Part shown: positions 22,883 through 35,064 of the stretch, piece by piece
Position numbering within the stretch: position 1 is the stretch's first letter
Layout: every line of letters starts with the position of its first letter
Assembly (NCBI GenBank): GCA_958450325.1
Contig: OY288256.1
Location: forward strand, 48,626,953 to 48,690,952
Source: Agrostemma githago
Taxonomy: Eukaryota; Streptophyta; Magnoliopsida; Caryophyllales; Caryophyllaceae
Reading direction: 5' to 3'
Length of the DNA: 64,000 nt
Made by a program: the position numbers and the translations under genes
The notes under the pieces: generated by a model
What the model saw: only the letters and a program-made list of their open reading frames with translations
What the model was told of the DNA's origin: nothing
Database searches by the model: none

Positions 22883-23819
22883 TCTAGGATTCTTTGAGGC
22901 AGGTCAACTCGCCGCACCCATTGAGGCACAATCTCAACCATTAGATTTAAATCAAATTAAAGGTTAAGATTAAAACAAAAACTCATACATAAAAAAAATT
23001 TCCCCAATTCTTTTTCCGAAGAAAAAAAAACAATTTTTTTCCGAAAAAAAAAAAATCGGAAATTTTTTTAAAAAAAAATATTTCGGAATTTTTTTTTTCC
23101 AAAATTTTTTTTCCAATAAAAAACAAATTTTTCCACAAAATATTGAGTGTATGTAACATTTATTTTACTGTATATATTGAGTTCTTAAGTGTATATATAT
23201 ATATATATATATAGTGAGTTTAATAGCGTATATAATGAGTTTTTAGTGGATATAAAAGTTATTTGGATGTATTTTCCATTGTTGATTAATTGGTGTACAT
23301 GGTAACTATTTGGGTGTATATAACAATTATTTTACTGTATATATTAAGTTCTTAAGTGTATATATGTAGTGAGTTTAATAGAGTATATAATGAGTTTTTA
23401 GTGTATATATAAAAGTTATTTGGATGTATTTTCCATTGTTGATTAACTGATGTACATATTAATTATTTGAGTGTATATAACAATTATTTTACTGTATGTA
23501 TTTAGTTCTTAAGTGTATATATGCAGTGAGTTTAATAGCGTATATAATGAGTTTTTTTAGTGTATATAACAGTTATTTTGATGTATGTTCCATTGTTGAT
23601 TAATTGGTGTACATAATAACTATTTGAGTGTATATAACAATTATTTTACTGTATATATTGAGTTCTTAAGTGTGTGTATATATATAGTGAGTTTAATAAC
23701 GTATATAATGAGTTTTTCAGTGTATATAACACTTATTTGGATGTATGTTCCATCTTCATCTAATGGTCTAGATTGTGTCTCAATGGGTGTAAGGAGTTAC
23801 CCTGCCTCAACGGAGCCCG
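22881..23819. mobile_element. Element d: ~0.94-kb terminal-inverted-repeat element in TA microsatellite
   Basis: The left end (TTTGAGGCAGGTCAACTCGC...CCATTGAGGCACAATCT...CCATTAGAT) and right end (ATCTAATGG...AGATTGTGTCTCAATGGG...CCCTGCCTCAA) are imperfect inverted repeats of ~55 bp. Inside are A/T homopolymer stretches (22990-23120) and a tandem repeat (23144-23755). No coding capacity is apparent. A related end appears alone at 23941. Confidence 0.65.
23144..23755. repeat. ~160-bp tandem repeat inside element d, about four units
   Basis: Units run TTATTTTACTGTATATATTGAG...TCTTAAGTGTATATA...AGTGAGTTTAATAGCGTATATAATGAG...TTGGATGTAT...CCATTGTTGATTAA, starting near 23160, 23330, 23490 and 23640. 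Variation is mostly in the length of the inner TA run. Confidence 0.75.
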
Positions 23820-24020
<201 letters not shown>

Positions 24021-24560
24021 CTTGATCAAAAGTCAGCGCACAAAAATAAACGCGCGCCATTTCCTTCATTTCTTTTTTAATTAGTCGACTTTCTCTCTCT
24101 AGAAATTTGTTTTCATCTTCATTCGATCATTCGATCATCTTCATCACTTCCGTTGTAGATCTTCATCGTTCGATCTTCGTCATTCGATCATCTTCATCAC
24201 TCGTAAAATCGAGCGTCTTCATCATTTTAGTTGCAGATCTTCATCATTCGATTATCATCATTTAAGTTGCAGATTTCATTGTGTTCACTTTGTAATTTCG
24301 TTCGTAGAATTGATTTTACGAATTCTGTCCTTGATTGTCAAGGACTCTACACTTGATTGTAAAGAAATTCTATGTTTCATTTATTGTCTCATTTTCACTT
24401 GCAAATTTGATTGTAATCTTGAACAATTCGTTTAAAGAGAACTGATTATGAACTTGCTGATTCAAGAAACTAAGATATTTGTTGTTGGTTATGAACAATT
24501 CATTTCGTAGATTCTCTGCTGAATTATGTTTATAACTCGTTATGTACATATTTGTCACTA
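24021..24560. other. Non-coding AT-rich region
   Basis: Contains several ATCTTCATCATTCGATC-like repeats (24100-24260). No gene supported. Confidence 0.4.
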
Positions 24561-24589
24561 GATAATGTATATATTTTCATATCAACGGT

Positions 24590-25100
24590 ACATTATTCAT
24601 CTGAGGACATCATTATACATAATTCTATATTAGTTGTACATAACTCATCTATTTACATCTTAGAGTAAAAATGTACTGATACTAAATCATTAGTTATATA
24701 CACTGTATTCATAATTATGTATATCATATTTTTAATTAAAAAACACAATGTAAACTGTATATCTTCGTAAATAATTATGTACACTGTATTCATAATTATG
24801 TACAGGACTTGACTTATGATCATTACATAAGGTACATAATTCTATATCAGCTGTACATAACCCATTTGGGGACATCATTGTACATAATTCTATATCAGCT
24901 GTACATAATCCATCTTATGACATCATTGTGCATAATTCTATATCAGCTGTACATAACCCGTCTAAAGTACTACTCTGTACATTTTATTTTTTGACTATTT
25001 ACAAAAGAACGTCATAGGTTAATTTTGTTGTACGTTTAACAATTTACAAAGTATAGTATATAGGTCATTATGTAATGTACATATGTACATATCAGCTGTA
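24590..25100. repeat. TGTACATAA-rich repeats downstream of Ulp1 copy 1
   Basis: A ~62-bp unit, TACATAATTCTATATCAGCTGTACATAACCCATCT...GACATCATTG, repeats about three times at 24830-24965, with looser copies at 24590-24660 and 25070-25110. The TGTACATAA core also recurs in the introns and other flanks of this gene family. Confidence 0.65.
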
Positions 25101-25199
25101 CATAACCCACCTGAGAACACTATAAAAGCATTGATGTTTATATAATAAATGTTTGTCATGGAGTAATGTTTACATAAATGACTGTTTACATACAGACAA

Positions 25200-25713
25200 C
25201 TAAAATAAAATCTTATATTTTCTGTTAATTGTAAAATCACTAACAAAGTTCGTATCCCACCGCATAAGATTTATGCATGTTTGACGACGAAATTCATTGA
25301 TGTCATTAAAATAATCTTTGTCTGTCCATTTCTTCTTGTCGTGTAATGCATTTATTCACTTCAAGACAAAAACACCACAATCAAATCCATTACTTTGTTG
25401 AACTGCATTTTTGACATACTCCATTGGATTTGTCGTCATTTTTTTGGAGATGTGTTCAAAGCCGGAGTAGTTCTGTGATGTATGCGAAATTTGTCATTAT
25501 TTTGTTGCAAACGTCAATTCGTGCTTTGTTACCCTTTCTTTTACTTGAATCCAAGATGTATTTCTTTTTGTCTTCAAAATCACACACAACCAAAATCCAG
25601 TGTGATGGTGTGTCGATATGAACTGGGATAAAGATCTGAAAAAGTATACATTTCACAGTTATTGTAGTACATATTTTCAACACATAGTAACTTACGTACA
25701 TCAAAACAGACAT
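25200..25713 (-). pseudogene. Ulp1 copy 1: catalytic C-terminal exons
   Basis: The minus strand encodes IFIPVHIDTPSHWILVVCDF, then KKYILDSS, the His and Asp side of a Ulp1-type peptidase, and downstream NGFDCGVFVLK, the catalytic Cys motif (25369-25389). Between them the frame shifts by one base near 25475. Directly after the Cys motif a TGA (25358-25356) replaces the Trp present in copy 2 (VMKWIKALHD). Downstream residues (FRRQTCINL) align with copy 2 (FRRQTCLDL). Confidence 0.72.
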
Positions 25714-26330
25714 TGTTTTAACTATGCATAAATTTTGAACATGTGCTACAGATATTAACTTAACTACATGAAAACAGATATTGTTTTACCTATGTACAAA
25801 CTTTGAACATGTGAAACACATAGTAACTTATGTACATCAAAATAGACACTCCTATAACCATGTACAAATTCCAACATGTGCAGCACATAGTAACTTATGT
25901 ACATCAAAACAGAAATTGTTTTAACTATGTACAAATTCAAACATGTGCAACACATAGTAACTTATGTACATCAAAACAGACACGTCTATAACCATGTACA
26001 AATTCCAACATGTGCAACAAATATTAACTTATGTACATCAAAACAGACACTGTTTTAACTATGTACAAACTTTGAACATGTGCAAGACATAGTAACTTAT
26101 GTACATCAAAACAGACACAGTTTTAACTATGCATAAATTTTGAACATCTGCAACAGATATTAACTTACGTACATCAAAATAGACTGTGCTTTGACAACAT
26201 GTGCAACAGATATTAACTTATGTATATCAAAACAGACACTGTTTTAATTAATGTACAAATTTTGAACATGTGCAACAGACATTAACTTATCTAAATCAAA
26301 GCAGACACTTCTATAACCGTGTTAATGCTA
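25670..26330. repeat. ~67-bp tandem repeat in an intron of Ulp1 copy 1 (array 1)
   Basis: About nine units of AACTTATGTACATCAAAACAGACACTGTTTTAACTATG...AATTTTGAACATGTGCAACA. Units alternate between two middles (CTGTTTTAACTATGCA and CTTCTATAACCATGTA). The same unit forms a second array at 33520-33985 and single copies at 32520-32625. Confidence 0.85.
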
Positions 26331-27402
26331 TAGAAATATATAGATTAGATGGTTGTACCTTTCTCAAGAATTTACCATCTTTAGGCAGGTATGATACATT
26401 ACAGTATGGCGTTGTTAGAGAAGAATATATGTCCGGGTTTAATTCCTGTAACAAAGGATACACAATAGGTAAATAACTGTAAGATTATGTACCAAAAAAG
26501 TACTTAAGTAAAGGAATTTTGATATATTTACCCCTGATTTTGTTGGAATAAATAGTGTATCCCTCATCCCGAATGTTGCATATATTCCACCTATATCAAT
26601 TGCCTATTAAAAGAACACTTGTTAGATTTATTTAGCAGCATTTGAATTTATAACATTAAAACATGTTAGTGATAATGTTACTGTAACATTTGCCATATCA
26701 TATAATTCCTCATTTGGTAATAACAAGGTTTGCATTGCCTTTCGGCTTACATTCATCCATTGTGTTTCCATAACGTCTTCTCTGCAAGATAATATAGTAC
26801 AAATAATCAACAATTTTAAAATTAATTATGATGAATGAATTAAAAAAACATTTGAAAGGATAGAAAATATTACACGCGATATGAGTTTACAATGGTGTCA
26901 TATGAATCCTTCTTTTTCTCATTTGCCTTTCCTGCAAAGGTCTTCTTCTTTGTTTCTTTTAAGAATTTTTGAATAATATCTTCATCAGTGAATTTTTTTG
27001 GTACATAGAGTTCTGCTTCCCTACTGAGAAAAGTTATAGAACAGAATTTATCAGATTATTATTTATGATGAATACGGAGTATATGTTAACGATTTATGCT
27101 TTATGTGCAATATATGTAGTCATATGATAGCATAGTGGAAGTCTATAACATACAGAACTTTCCTTGACGTTCTTTTTGCATCTTTCAGAATAATATCTTT
27201 CATCTGATTCCTGGTTGAGGTTAGTATTTTGTGGCCATACCGCATCTTCATCATCCTTACATACTTATCATATGTAACATTGCTCTGGACATATACATCA
27301 ATAACATTTATATATGGAAATATAATCAAACATAAAATAGTATCAATGATATAAGTAGAATAATTAAGTTTACTGGTTTGAACACTTGGGTAAAAGTATT
27401 TT

Positions 27403-27964
27403 GGGATTTTCTACGTGGTACCCCCTGAACTTTTTACTTTTCTATCTTGTACCCCTACAATTTTTACATGTATACATGGTATCCTTGTACTTTACTAAAA
27501 GTTTTTTTGGTACCCCTAAACTTTATTATTATCTTTATTGGTACCCCTAAACTTTTTTTTCCGTCAAGTTTTGGCAACAAATTACCTTTTTATGTTCAAA
27601 ATTAAAAGTTAAACGTCTTTTAACATACCTAATTAACCGATAATTGAACTTAAACTAACAATTTTGTACGTATTTGCAGTTATACTCCGAATCTAAACTT
27701 ATTATATTTTTGACATTATATTGTCAAATCAAATGATAGCCCTTAAATTAAGCTCAAATACTTGTTAATTATCTAAGTTAAATGATATTGAAGTCTTAAT
27801 TCTAAGCTAAAAATATAATCTAACGACAAAACTTGATGGAAAAAAACATTCAGGGCGCTAGTTAAACTAATAGTATACTTCAAGGGTACCATGTATAGAC
27901 ATAGAAACGGTAGGGGTACCATGTAGAAAAGTGAAAAACATAGGGGTACCGCGTAGAAAATCCC
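27403..27964. mobile_element. Mutator-type MITE in Ulp1 copy 1, 9-bp TSD AAGTATTTT
   Basis: 562 bp with terminal inverted repeats GGGATTTTCTACGTGGTACCCC / GGGGTACCGCGTAGAAAATCCC. It is flanked by a perfect 9-bp duplication AAGTATTTT (27394-27402, 27965-27973). A 9-bp duplication is the Mutator hallmark. The GGTACCCC motif is repeated near both ends. No coding capacity. It interrupts the gene at or beside an exon border. Confidence 0.85.
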
Positions 27965-28467
27965 AAGTATTTTTATTCCCATTGTATATTTCCATGACTC
28001 TCATTGAAAAAATACCATTGTCAACTTCCAGATAGTGACTAAAATCTGGAATATATTCTAGTATTTGATAGTCTGTCACTTCATTGACCCATTTGATCTT
28101 ATTCTTGAATTTTTCAGAGAGATAATTACACTGCAAATATAACAAAGTATTCAACAAAGGTAGCATAAATTTCAATGTACAAAAAAGTAAAAACAATAAA
28201 TCAGTGTCCTCACATAATGATCTTTAGCTTCAGAACTGTTCAGTTGGCTGTCAGATTCTTGATGAAACCCAAAGTGAATTATTTCAAATGACTTTGTGAT
28301 TGAGTTTACACAGTAAATAACAACAACTGGTAATGCTGTTGTCCAGAAAAAGACCTTGAAGAAGATCGCACTATTAGTCCTCAGAATGAATAAATGAATG
28401 AACGAATGAAGGTTATAAGGAGTATCTATTTGTTTGCCAATTGCACATCATCCAACTGCATTTCACT

Positions 28468-31400
28468 CAGGGACGGAGCTATTGGTAGGCCCAACCGGGC
28501 CCGGGGTAGTTTTGAATTATTTTTTTTTTGTATTTTTGCCATTAAAAAATTAAAAAAAAAATCTAGAATCAGAAGTATGAACAAAATATCATCCACCATA
28601 TATTACAGCTAAATATCCTAATTTTTAGTCTTTAAAATCAGTAGATTACTAGATTTCCTAATATAATATACATAAAAAAAGAACTATTCAATGTTTACCT
28701 AGTTTACAATCACTTCACATCTTAAATAAATAAGGGTAAAATCAACTAATCAAGCACAAAATAATTGAACACGATTCTTGAAGCCCTTGACTCATTGAGC
28801 AACGGACTGAACAACGAAAAAGCGGTACTACGACGGAAGTGCGACTGTGCGGGCGTGCGGCCGTGCGGGACTGCCGGACTGGAGAAAGTGACAAAAGGGC
28901 ACAAAACTTCATCCAGAATTTCTAAACAATTAAACAACCAGAATTTTTTGAGGTAATTTCTGAAATCAGTTAACCGATTTATCAATTATTTTTGATTTTT
29001 ACTTGAATTTTGGTATTATTGATGTATTTGTTGGAATTGTTGGATAAGAATGTAAGATGAGCAATATTTATCTTTTACTAGTATTAGTATGAATGAGTGA
29101 ATAAGAAAATTAGGAAAGGGAAGAAGTAAGAAATACTCCGTAGTATAGCAGTATAAATCTCTAATCTTTGAAAATTGAAATAGAGTTGAAAAGTCAAAAG
29201 TGGAAGAGTGCAGTAGGTGTCATTGTTATTTGTTAAGTACTTAAGTGTTAAAGTGTAGGCTGTAGAGTAGTGTAGGCCGTAGGAGTGTGCAAAGTAGGTT
29301 GTAGACTTGTAGGTTTGTGATTTGTGACTCTTCAATTATATCCGTTTGGCTGTTTTCTTGGTGAATATACGAATACTCAAATACAGTAGATACTAAATAA
29401 TTACCAAAGTTGGCGTTTTGCTACTTGTCGTCTTAATATTTTTTAATTTGAATGATTAAATGTATCATTCTTTTAATTCGAATATTTTTTTCTGTAGTTT
29501 TATAATGGGAAAAACACCTACAATAGTTGAACTTTTTAGAAGAAAAATTGGTGAAACTTCAAGAAATGAGACAAATGAACAATCAACAAATGCGCCGAAT
29601 GAAAGTCATGATACTACACATCTTGATAATAGACCTACAAAAATCTTAAGAACGGTAGAGCCTTCAACTAATTCTGATCAAATTGAACGAGATCCGGGAA
29701 AACGTAAGCAAATTTGGGAATATCCACCTGAGAAACAAAATGAAGTTAGACGAGCTTATTTTTTGAAGGGTCCATATCAACCTATGTTTCAGCCAAAAGA
29801 ATACAAAAAATCAGGTTCAGAATCCCATGGTCGACGGTTTCAAGCTTCATGGTATGATAAGTTTCGGTCATGGTTAGAATATTCACCCGAAAAAGATGCT
29901 GCATTTTGCTTTGTGTGTTTTTTGTTTAACAAACCAGATCGTCATAGGGCTTTTACTATTGATGGTTTTAGTAATTGGAAGAATGCATTTGGAAAAAAGG
30001 GTGCTTTTCTTTTACATACTGGTGCTGAACCAAATTCACATCATCAAAATGCTAAGAAAGAGTTAGAAGATTTTCTCAATCAAGAAAGACATATACCAAA
30101 TATTTATGCTAAGCAGACACCTAAAGAAATTGCTAACAATAGAATGAAGCTCGGGTGTTCGATTAAAGCATTGCGGTGACTAGCTCTACAAGGTTTGGCT
30201 ATGAGAGGTCGGGATGAAAGTGAGAGTTCAAGTAATCGGGGGAATTTTCTTGAACTTCTAAAGCACCAAGCCTCATTTAACACTGACATAGTGAGAAATG
30301 GTTCAAAGAATGCCACTTACACCTCACCAGACATTCAAAAAGAAATATTACAGATTTTGGGAGAGAAAGTTAAACAGACAATTAAAGAGGAAATTGGCAC
30401 ATCACCTTTTTGTATAATTGTCGACGAGGCAGGAGATGTGGCTGGGAAACAACAAATGGCTCTAATTTTGAGATTTGTTGATAATCTTGGTCTAGTTAAA
30501 GAGCGTTTTTTCACAATCATTCAGGTTTCAAACACCAATGCTATGACACTGAAAGATAAAATATTTGAAGTTTTCAATCAGTATTGCTTTAACGTGAAAA
30601 AATTACGAGGGCAAGGTTATGACGGTGCAAGTAATATGCGTGGGAAATTTAATGGTTTACAAGCAGTGATCATTCGAGAGTGTCCTTGTGCATACTATGT
30701 TCATTGTTTTGCGCATCGCTTACAGTTGGCACTAGTAGGAGCAGCAAAAGAAGTCATACCTGTGTCCCAGTTTTTCTCCAAATTATCATTTGTTGTCAAT
30801 GTGGTTCTTGCATCTTATAAGAGAGTTGATGAACTTCGGAAGGCTTATTCTAGTGAGATAGATATGTTGATTGAAGATGGAGAACTTGAAACTGGTACTG
30901 GTTTGAATCAAATAAGCAATTTGCAGAGACCAGGAGATACACGTTGGAGCTCCCATTTGAAGTCTATCTCAAGCCTAATACAAATGTTTAGTGCTACTTG
31001 TTCGGTACTCTATAAGCTTATTGATGAAGGAGATACATCTGCTGAACGAGCACAAGCAACCACTGCATTAGACACACTAACCTCTTTTGAATTTATCTTC
31101 ATTTTGCATCTTATGAAGAAAATTTTAGAGGTTTCAGACTTACTTTGTCAGGCTTTACAGCGAAAAGCTCAAGATATTCTAAATTCATTACACCTTGTTG
31201 ACAGTACAAAGGTTCTCTTACAAAAATTAAGAGACGATGGGTGGGAATCTCTCTTAGCTGAAATTGTCTCATTCTGTGAGAGACGCAATATTGAAATCCC
31301 TGATATGAATGCCAGATATGTTGAAAGAGGGGTCATGCTCGTCATCAAAGGGATCATAACACAATTGAATTCCACTATCGAGAGAATTTATTTTATGCTG

Positions 31401-32085
31401 CAATTGATGTGCAATTACAAGAGTTGAGCCACAGGTTCAATGAAAAATCAGTAGAGTTGCTAACTCTCAGTTGTGCTTTGGAGCCTAGAGAAAATGAACA
31501 ATTTTTCAATATAGATGATATTTGTAATCTTGTCCATAAATTTTATCCTGAGGACTTCACGGAGGTTGAGAAGGAGGAATTAAGAGTACAATTGCGTCAT
31601 TATGAGGTTGAATTATCTCGAAATGAGGATATCAAGAATCTCGCGACCATTTCTGAATTAAGTCAATGGTTGGTGACTACGAGAAAATTGAATATCTATT
31701 CTCTTATTTTTAGATTAATAAAACTCTTGTTGACTCTACCTGTATCAACTGCAAGTGATGAACGTGCTTTCTCGACGATGAATATTGTAAAGACCACTCT
31801 CCGCAACAAGATGGAAGCTGATTTGCTTGAGAGTTGTATGCTTATCAACATTGAACGCGAGATAGCGAAAAGTTTTAGCATTGATTCAATTATAGATGCA
31901 TTTCGAGATTCGAAAGAACGGAGAATCCAATTTTAGGTCATAGAACTTGATCCATGTACTGAAGTACTCATTTTTTAAACGTATTTTTAATAATATTTTT
32001 GGATATTTTTGTTTATATATATATATGTAGATAGTGACGATTTAGTTCCGACCCTATGCATAATAAATTTCTGGCTTCGTCCCTG
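28468..32085 (+). mobile_element. hAT transposon, 8-bp TSD ATTTCACT
   Basis: 3618 bp between CAGGGACGGAGC and its inverted counterpart GGCTTCGTCCCTG, flanked by the perfect 8-bp duplication ATTTCACT (28460-28467, 32086-32093). It carries a transposase pseudogene in plus orientation. Inserted into a non-coding part of, or next to, an exon of Ulp1 copy 1. Confidence 0.95.
29505..31936 (+). pseudogene. hAT transposase (TTF-type zinc finger, hAT dimerisation domain), broken
   Basis: Starts MGKTPTIVELFRRK, eight bases after a TCTGTAG acceptor-like site. Residues ~108-185 hold a TTF-type zinc-finger region (FQASWYDKF...FCFVC). The transposase core follows, with ...CIIVDEAGD... and GQGYDGASNMRG...YVHCFAHRLQLAL. 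The C-terminal hAT dimerisation domain contains VSTASDERAFSTMNIVK. Two lesions: TGA at 30177-30179 where related proteins have Trp, and a one-base frameshift near 31310-31335. Otherwise about 810 residues are recognisable, so inactivation looks fairly recent. In intact elements the protein binds the terminal repeats and catalyses excision and insertion in the nucleus. Confidence 0.9.
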
Positions 32086-32656
32086 ATTTCACTTGTAGGA
32101 ATCTGAAACATTAAAGAAGTGTTTAGAAGAGATTCATGAGCAAAAATATATTTACATTGTCGACATTGTTAATGGAATATATAACATTATCACATATTTA
32201 TCAAATGGAGACATATAAACACGCTTGACAGATGATGGAGATGATAGCTTTTCCAAATCATTCATCAATAATCCCCAAAGACTTAAAATTGGTTCCTCAA
32301 GTTTACTTTCAGACTGTGTCATCATCAACAGCTGCCTCCTTGAAATCTGAATGGTTTCAAACATAAAGAGAGGTTCACTGTAAATTAAAAAGTATTTAGT
32401 GTATTAGTTTTGGTATAGCAATCACTCATATGAAACAATTTTAACTATGACTTTCAAACTATTAGCATTTAAACACATTTTAATAGTGCTTTACTTATGT
32501 ATATCTGTTGTATGAGTTATATACAATAAGTTGTAACTTATCTACATTAAAACAGATACTGGTCTAATTATGTGCAAATTTCACACATGTGCATCACATA
32601 GTATCTTACGTACATCAAAACAGACAATGCTTTAGCTATGTAAATCAGTTGTTTAC
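32086..32656 (-). pseudogene. Ulp1 copy 1: middle exon and intron
   Basis: Exon 32377 to about 32198 (acceptor TTTACAG) encodes FETIQISRRQLLMMTQSE...SPFDKY. The intron to 32656 carries single copies of the 67-bp TGTACAT repeat. Confidence 0.5.
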
Positions 32657-33470
32657 CTTGGAGACATATCTAACGCAAATGCATAGTCCGTCACATATTT
32701 CTCCTCGGCACTCAGAGTGGTTAAAAAGCTGATGTTCCTTTGTATGAAAGGAGATTTGAAAATAGCTGGTATTGCTTGTTTCCTCTTGTATTGTACTTCA
32801 ATTTCTTTTTCATTCATTTCATCATCTTTCTGAGATGCATTCCCTACTATTGGTGGAGTGACCAAGTTTTCAACAATATCTGGGCTCTCTGGAATGACAT
32901 TTTTCATAGCATAAGGAGTTTCTAAGTTAACATTTTCTATTGCATGCGCAAGAGTAGATTCCATATTTTCCACATATTCCACAAGCTTGTTATTGAACAC
33001 TTGTTCATTGCTAACAGCAGTAGCTCCCACAACCACATTTTCCATATCCACATTTTCCACATCTTCATTTACCATAAGAGTTTTTTCTATATCAACATTT
33101 TCCACATCTTCATTTATCAGAGGAGTAACTTGAGTGTTAGAATACATGACAAGGTTAATATCCTCACTGAGTTGGTAGCTCTTATCTGAGTTCAACAAAC
33201 TGTATCTTGTCATCATTGGGTCTCTCTCCTTCTTCTTCTTCTTTGGTAACTCATTCTTTTTAACAGAAAGAGCTTCTTCTACCATCTGATCTAACATCTC
33301 TATTACGTGTGGAGTCAGATCATCTAGACCAAAGTCTGTATCTGAGAAGGTAGGGAATTCCTTTTGACATGTAGAAGGTATGGTACTTATTTCTTCTTCT
33401 CCTTTGGTGTTGTCATCATCGACAACTTGTGATGCAATATTAGTAACATCCTTCCATTTATCTCCAGATT
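32657..33470 (-). pseudogene. Ulp1 copy 1: large acidic middle exon
   Basis: A GT-AG-bounded exon (acceptor at 33472-33471, donor at 32656-32655), open throughout. The N-terminal half is acidic. A K-rich segment (KNELPKKKKKERD) follows. Imperfect repeats of NEDVENVDIE / NEDVENVDME lie at about 33040-33120. It ends with a conserved-looking KSPFIQRNISFLT...YAFALDMSPR segment that precedes the protease region in plant Ulp1 transposon proteins. Confidence 0.6.
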
Positions 33471-33519
33471 CTAAGCAGTAAAAGATGAAAAATAAATACT
33501 GTATAAAAGTTATAATTAT

Positions 33520-33985
33520 ACAACACATAGTAACTTATGTACATCAAAACAAACACTATTTTAACTATGCATAAATTTTGAACATGTGCAACATATAGTA
33601 ACTTATGTACATCAAAACAGACACTTCTATAACCATGTACAAATTCAAACATGTGCAAAAGATATTAACTTATGTACATCAAAACAGACACTGTTTTAAC
33701 TATGCATAAATTTTGAACATGTGCAAAATATATTAACTTATGTACATCAAAACAGACATTGTCTTAACTATGCATAAATTTTGAACATGTGCAACATATA
33801 TTAACTTATGTACATCAAAATAGACATTGTTTTTACTATGCATAATTTTTGAACATGTGCAACAGATATTAACTTATGTACATCAAAACAGACACTCCTA
33901 TAACCATGTAAAAATTCCAACATGTGCAACACATAGTAACTTATGTACATCAAAACAGACACTTCTATAACCATGTACAAAATTA
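33520..33985. repeat. ~67-bp tandem repeat in Ulp1 copy 1 (array 2)
   Basis: About seven units of the same sequence as array 1 (25670-26330), again inside an intron of the same gene, 8 kb away. Confidence 0.85.
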
Positions 33986-34124
33986 ATTATAAACAGTAAA
34001 AGATGAAAAAAAAAGTACTGTATACAAGTTATAATTATAAACAATACTGTGTTTAAATTCTATAAATGGATATATATGCTACTGTAGTGTACATAGCAGT
34101 AGAAAAATAAAAAAAAAATATTAC

Positions 34125-34475
34125 CATTCTCTCTTGACGGTTGTTCTCTTCTCGTTTCTGCAAGTTTGTTTATAAATTCATTTGCCAAAATTTCCAAGTC
34201 TAGTAGTGGTTTGCATTGGGGGGAGACAACTTTTGCAACTTTTATTGCATCTTTCAACCCCCTGAAAGACTTTGAAAATTGAGAAGATTTGTTGATTAAA
34301 TTTTGCACCCAGTGCATTGCTTTCTTTGGCTCCTCATTTTCATCTTTTATTTCCTCATCCACTTTCACTATCTTCTCTTTTTCCATTACGGAAGAAACCT
34401 TTGCAGTACAGATTTTAGAGTTATCCACCTTGTACCAATCAACGGGTTGTAATGGCAAAACAAAGCCATTACCAA
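34125..34475 (-). pseudogene. Ulp1 copy 1: exon split by the CACTA element
   Basis: Encodes PLQPVDWYKVDNSKIC...EKEKIVKVDEE...HWVQNLINKSSQFSKSF...RREQPSRENG, with a GT donor at 34124-34123. Its upstream half lies at 39008-39180 beyond the CACTA element. Removing the element and one CAA joins ...KKSGTF to GNGFVLPLQP in frame. Confidence 0.7.
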
Positions 34476-34499
34476 CACTACAAGAGTTAAAGTCTGGGG

Positions 34500-34815
34500 C
34501 GACTGAGGTTAGCTACTGTCATCTGTCGCTAAAAAGAGACGCGCGACGGTTAACAGTCGCTAAGCAACTGTCGCTACAGTTAGTCGCATCTAGCGACTGA
34601 TTTCAGTCGCTAAAACAGACGCACGACTGATTTCAGTCGCTAAAATTAGCGACCGAAATCAGTCGCTATGACGTCCCTTTAGGGACTGATTTCAGGCGCT
34701 AAGAGCGTCAGTTAGCGATTGATTTCAGTCGCTAACTAGTGTGACATGGCGTCCTACAGCGACTGATTTCAGTCGCTAAATAAAAAATTTAGCTACTGAT
34801 ATCAGTCGCTGCCGT
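34500..34815. repeat. CACTA subterminal repeats, left side
   Basis: About ten copies, in both orientations, of the near-palindrome AGCGACTGATTTCAGTCGCT and shorter forms. In En/Spm such repeats are the binding sites of the TNPA protein. Confidence 0.85.
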
Positions 34816-35064
34816 ACCTGAAATAGGACGGTTATATTTATTATTTTTCTAGCCAAAATCTGCACAATAAAACAAACCAACAACCACAATACATCCCAAA
34901 CATCATTCCAAACATTTCAAACGTTGTTCCAAACGTTACGCAAGCTTCACACTCCAAAATTGGCAACCAAGTACGCAAACGTCGTGAATACACTAAATTA
35001 AAAGTGTTGTTACAAACTGTTTTTTCAACAAGCATTCAGAAACTACAAACTGTTTTCAATCTAC

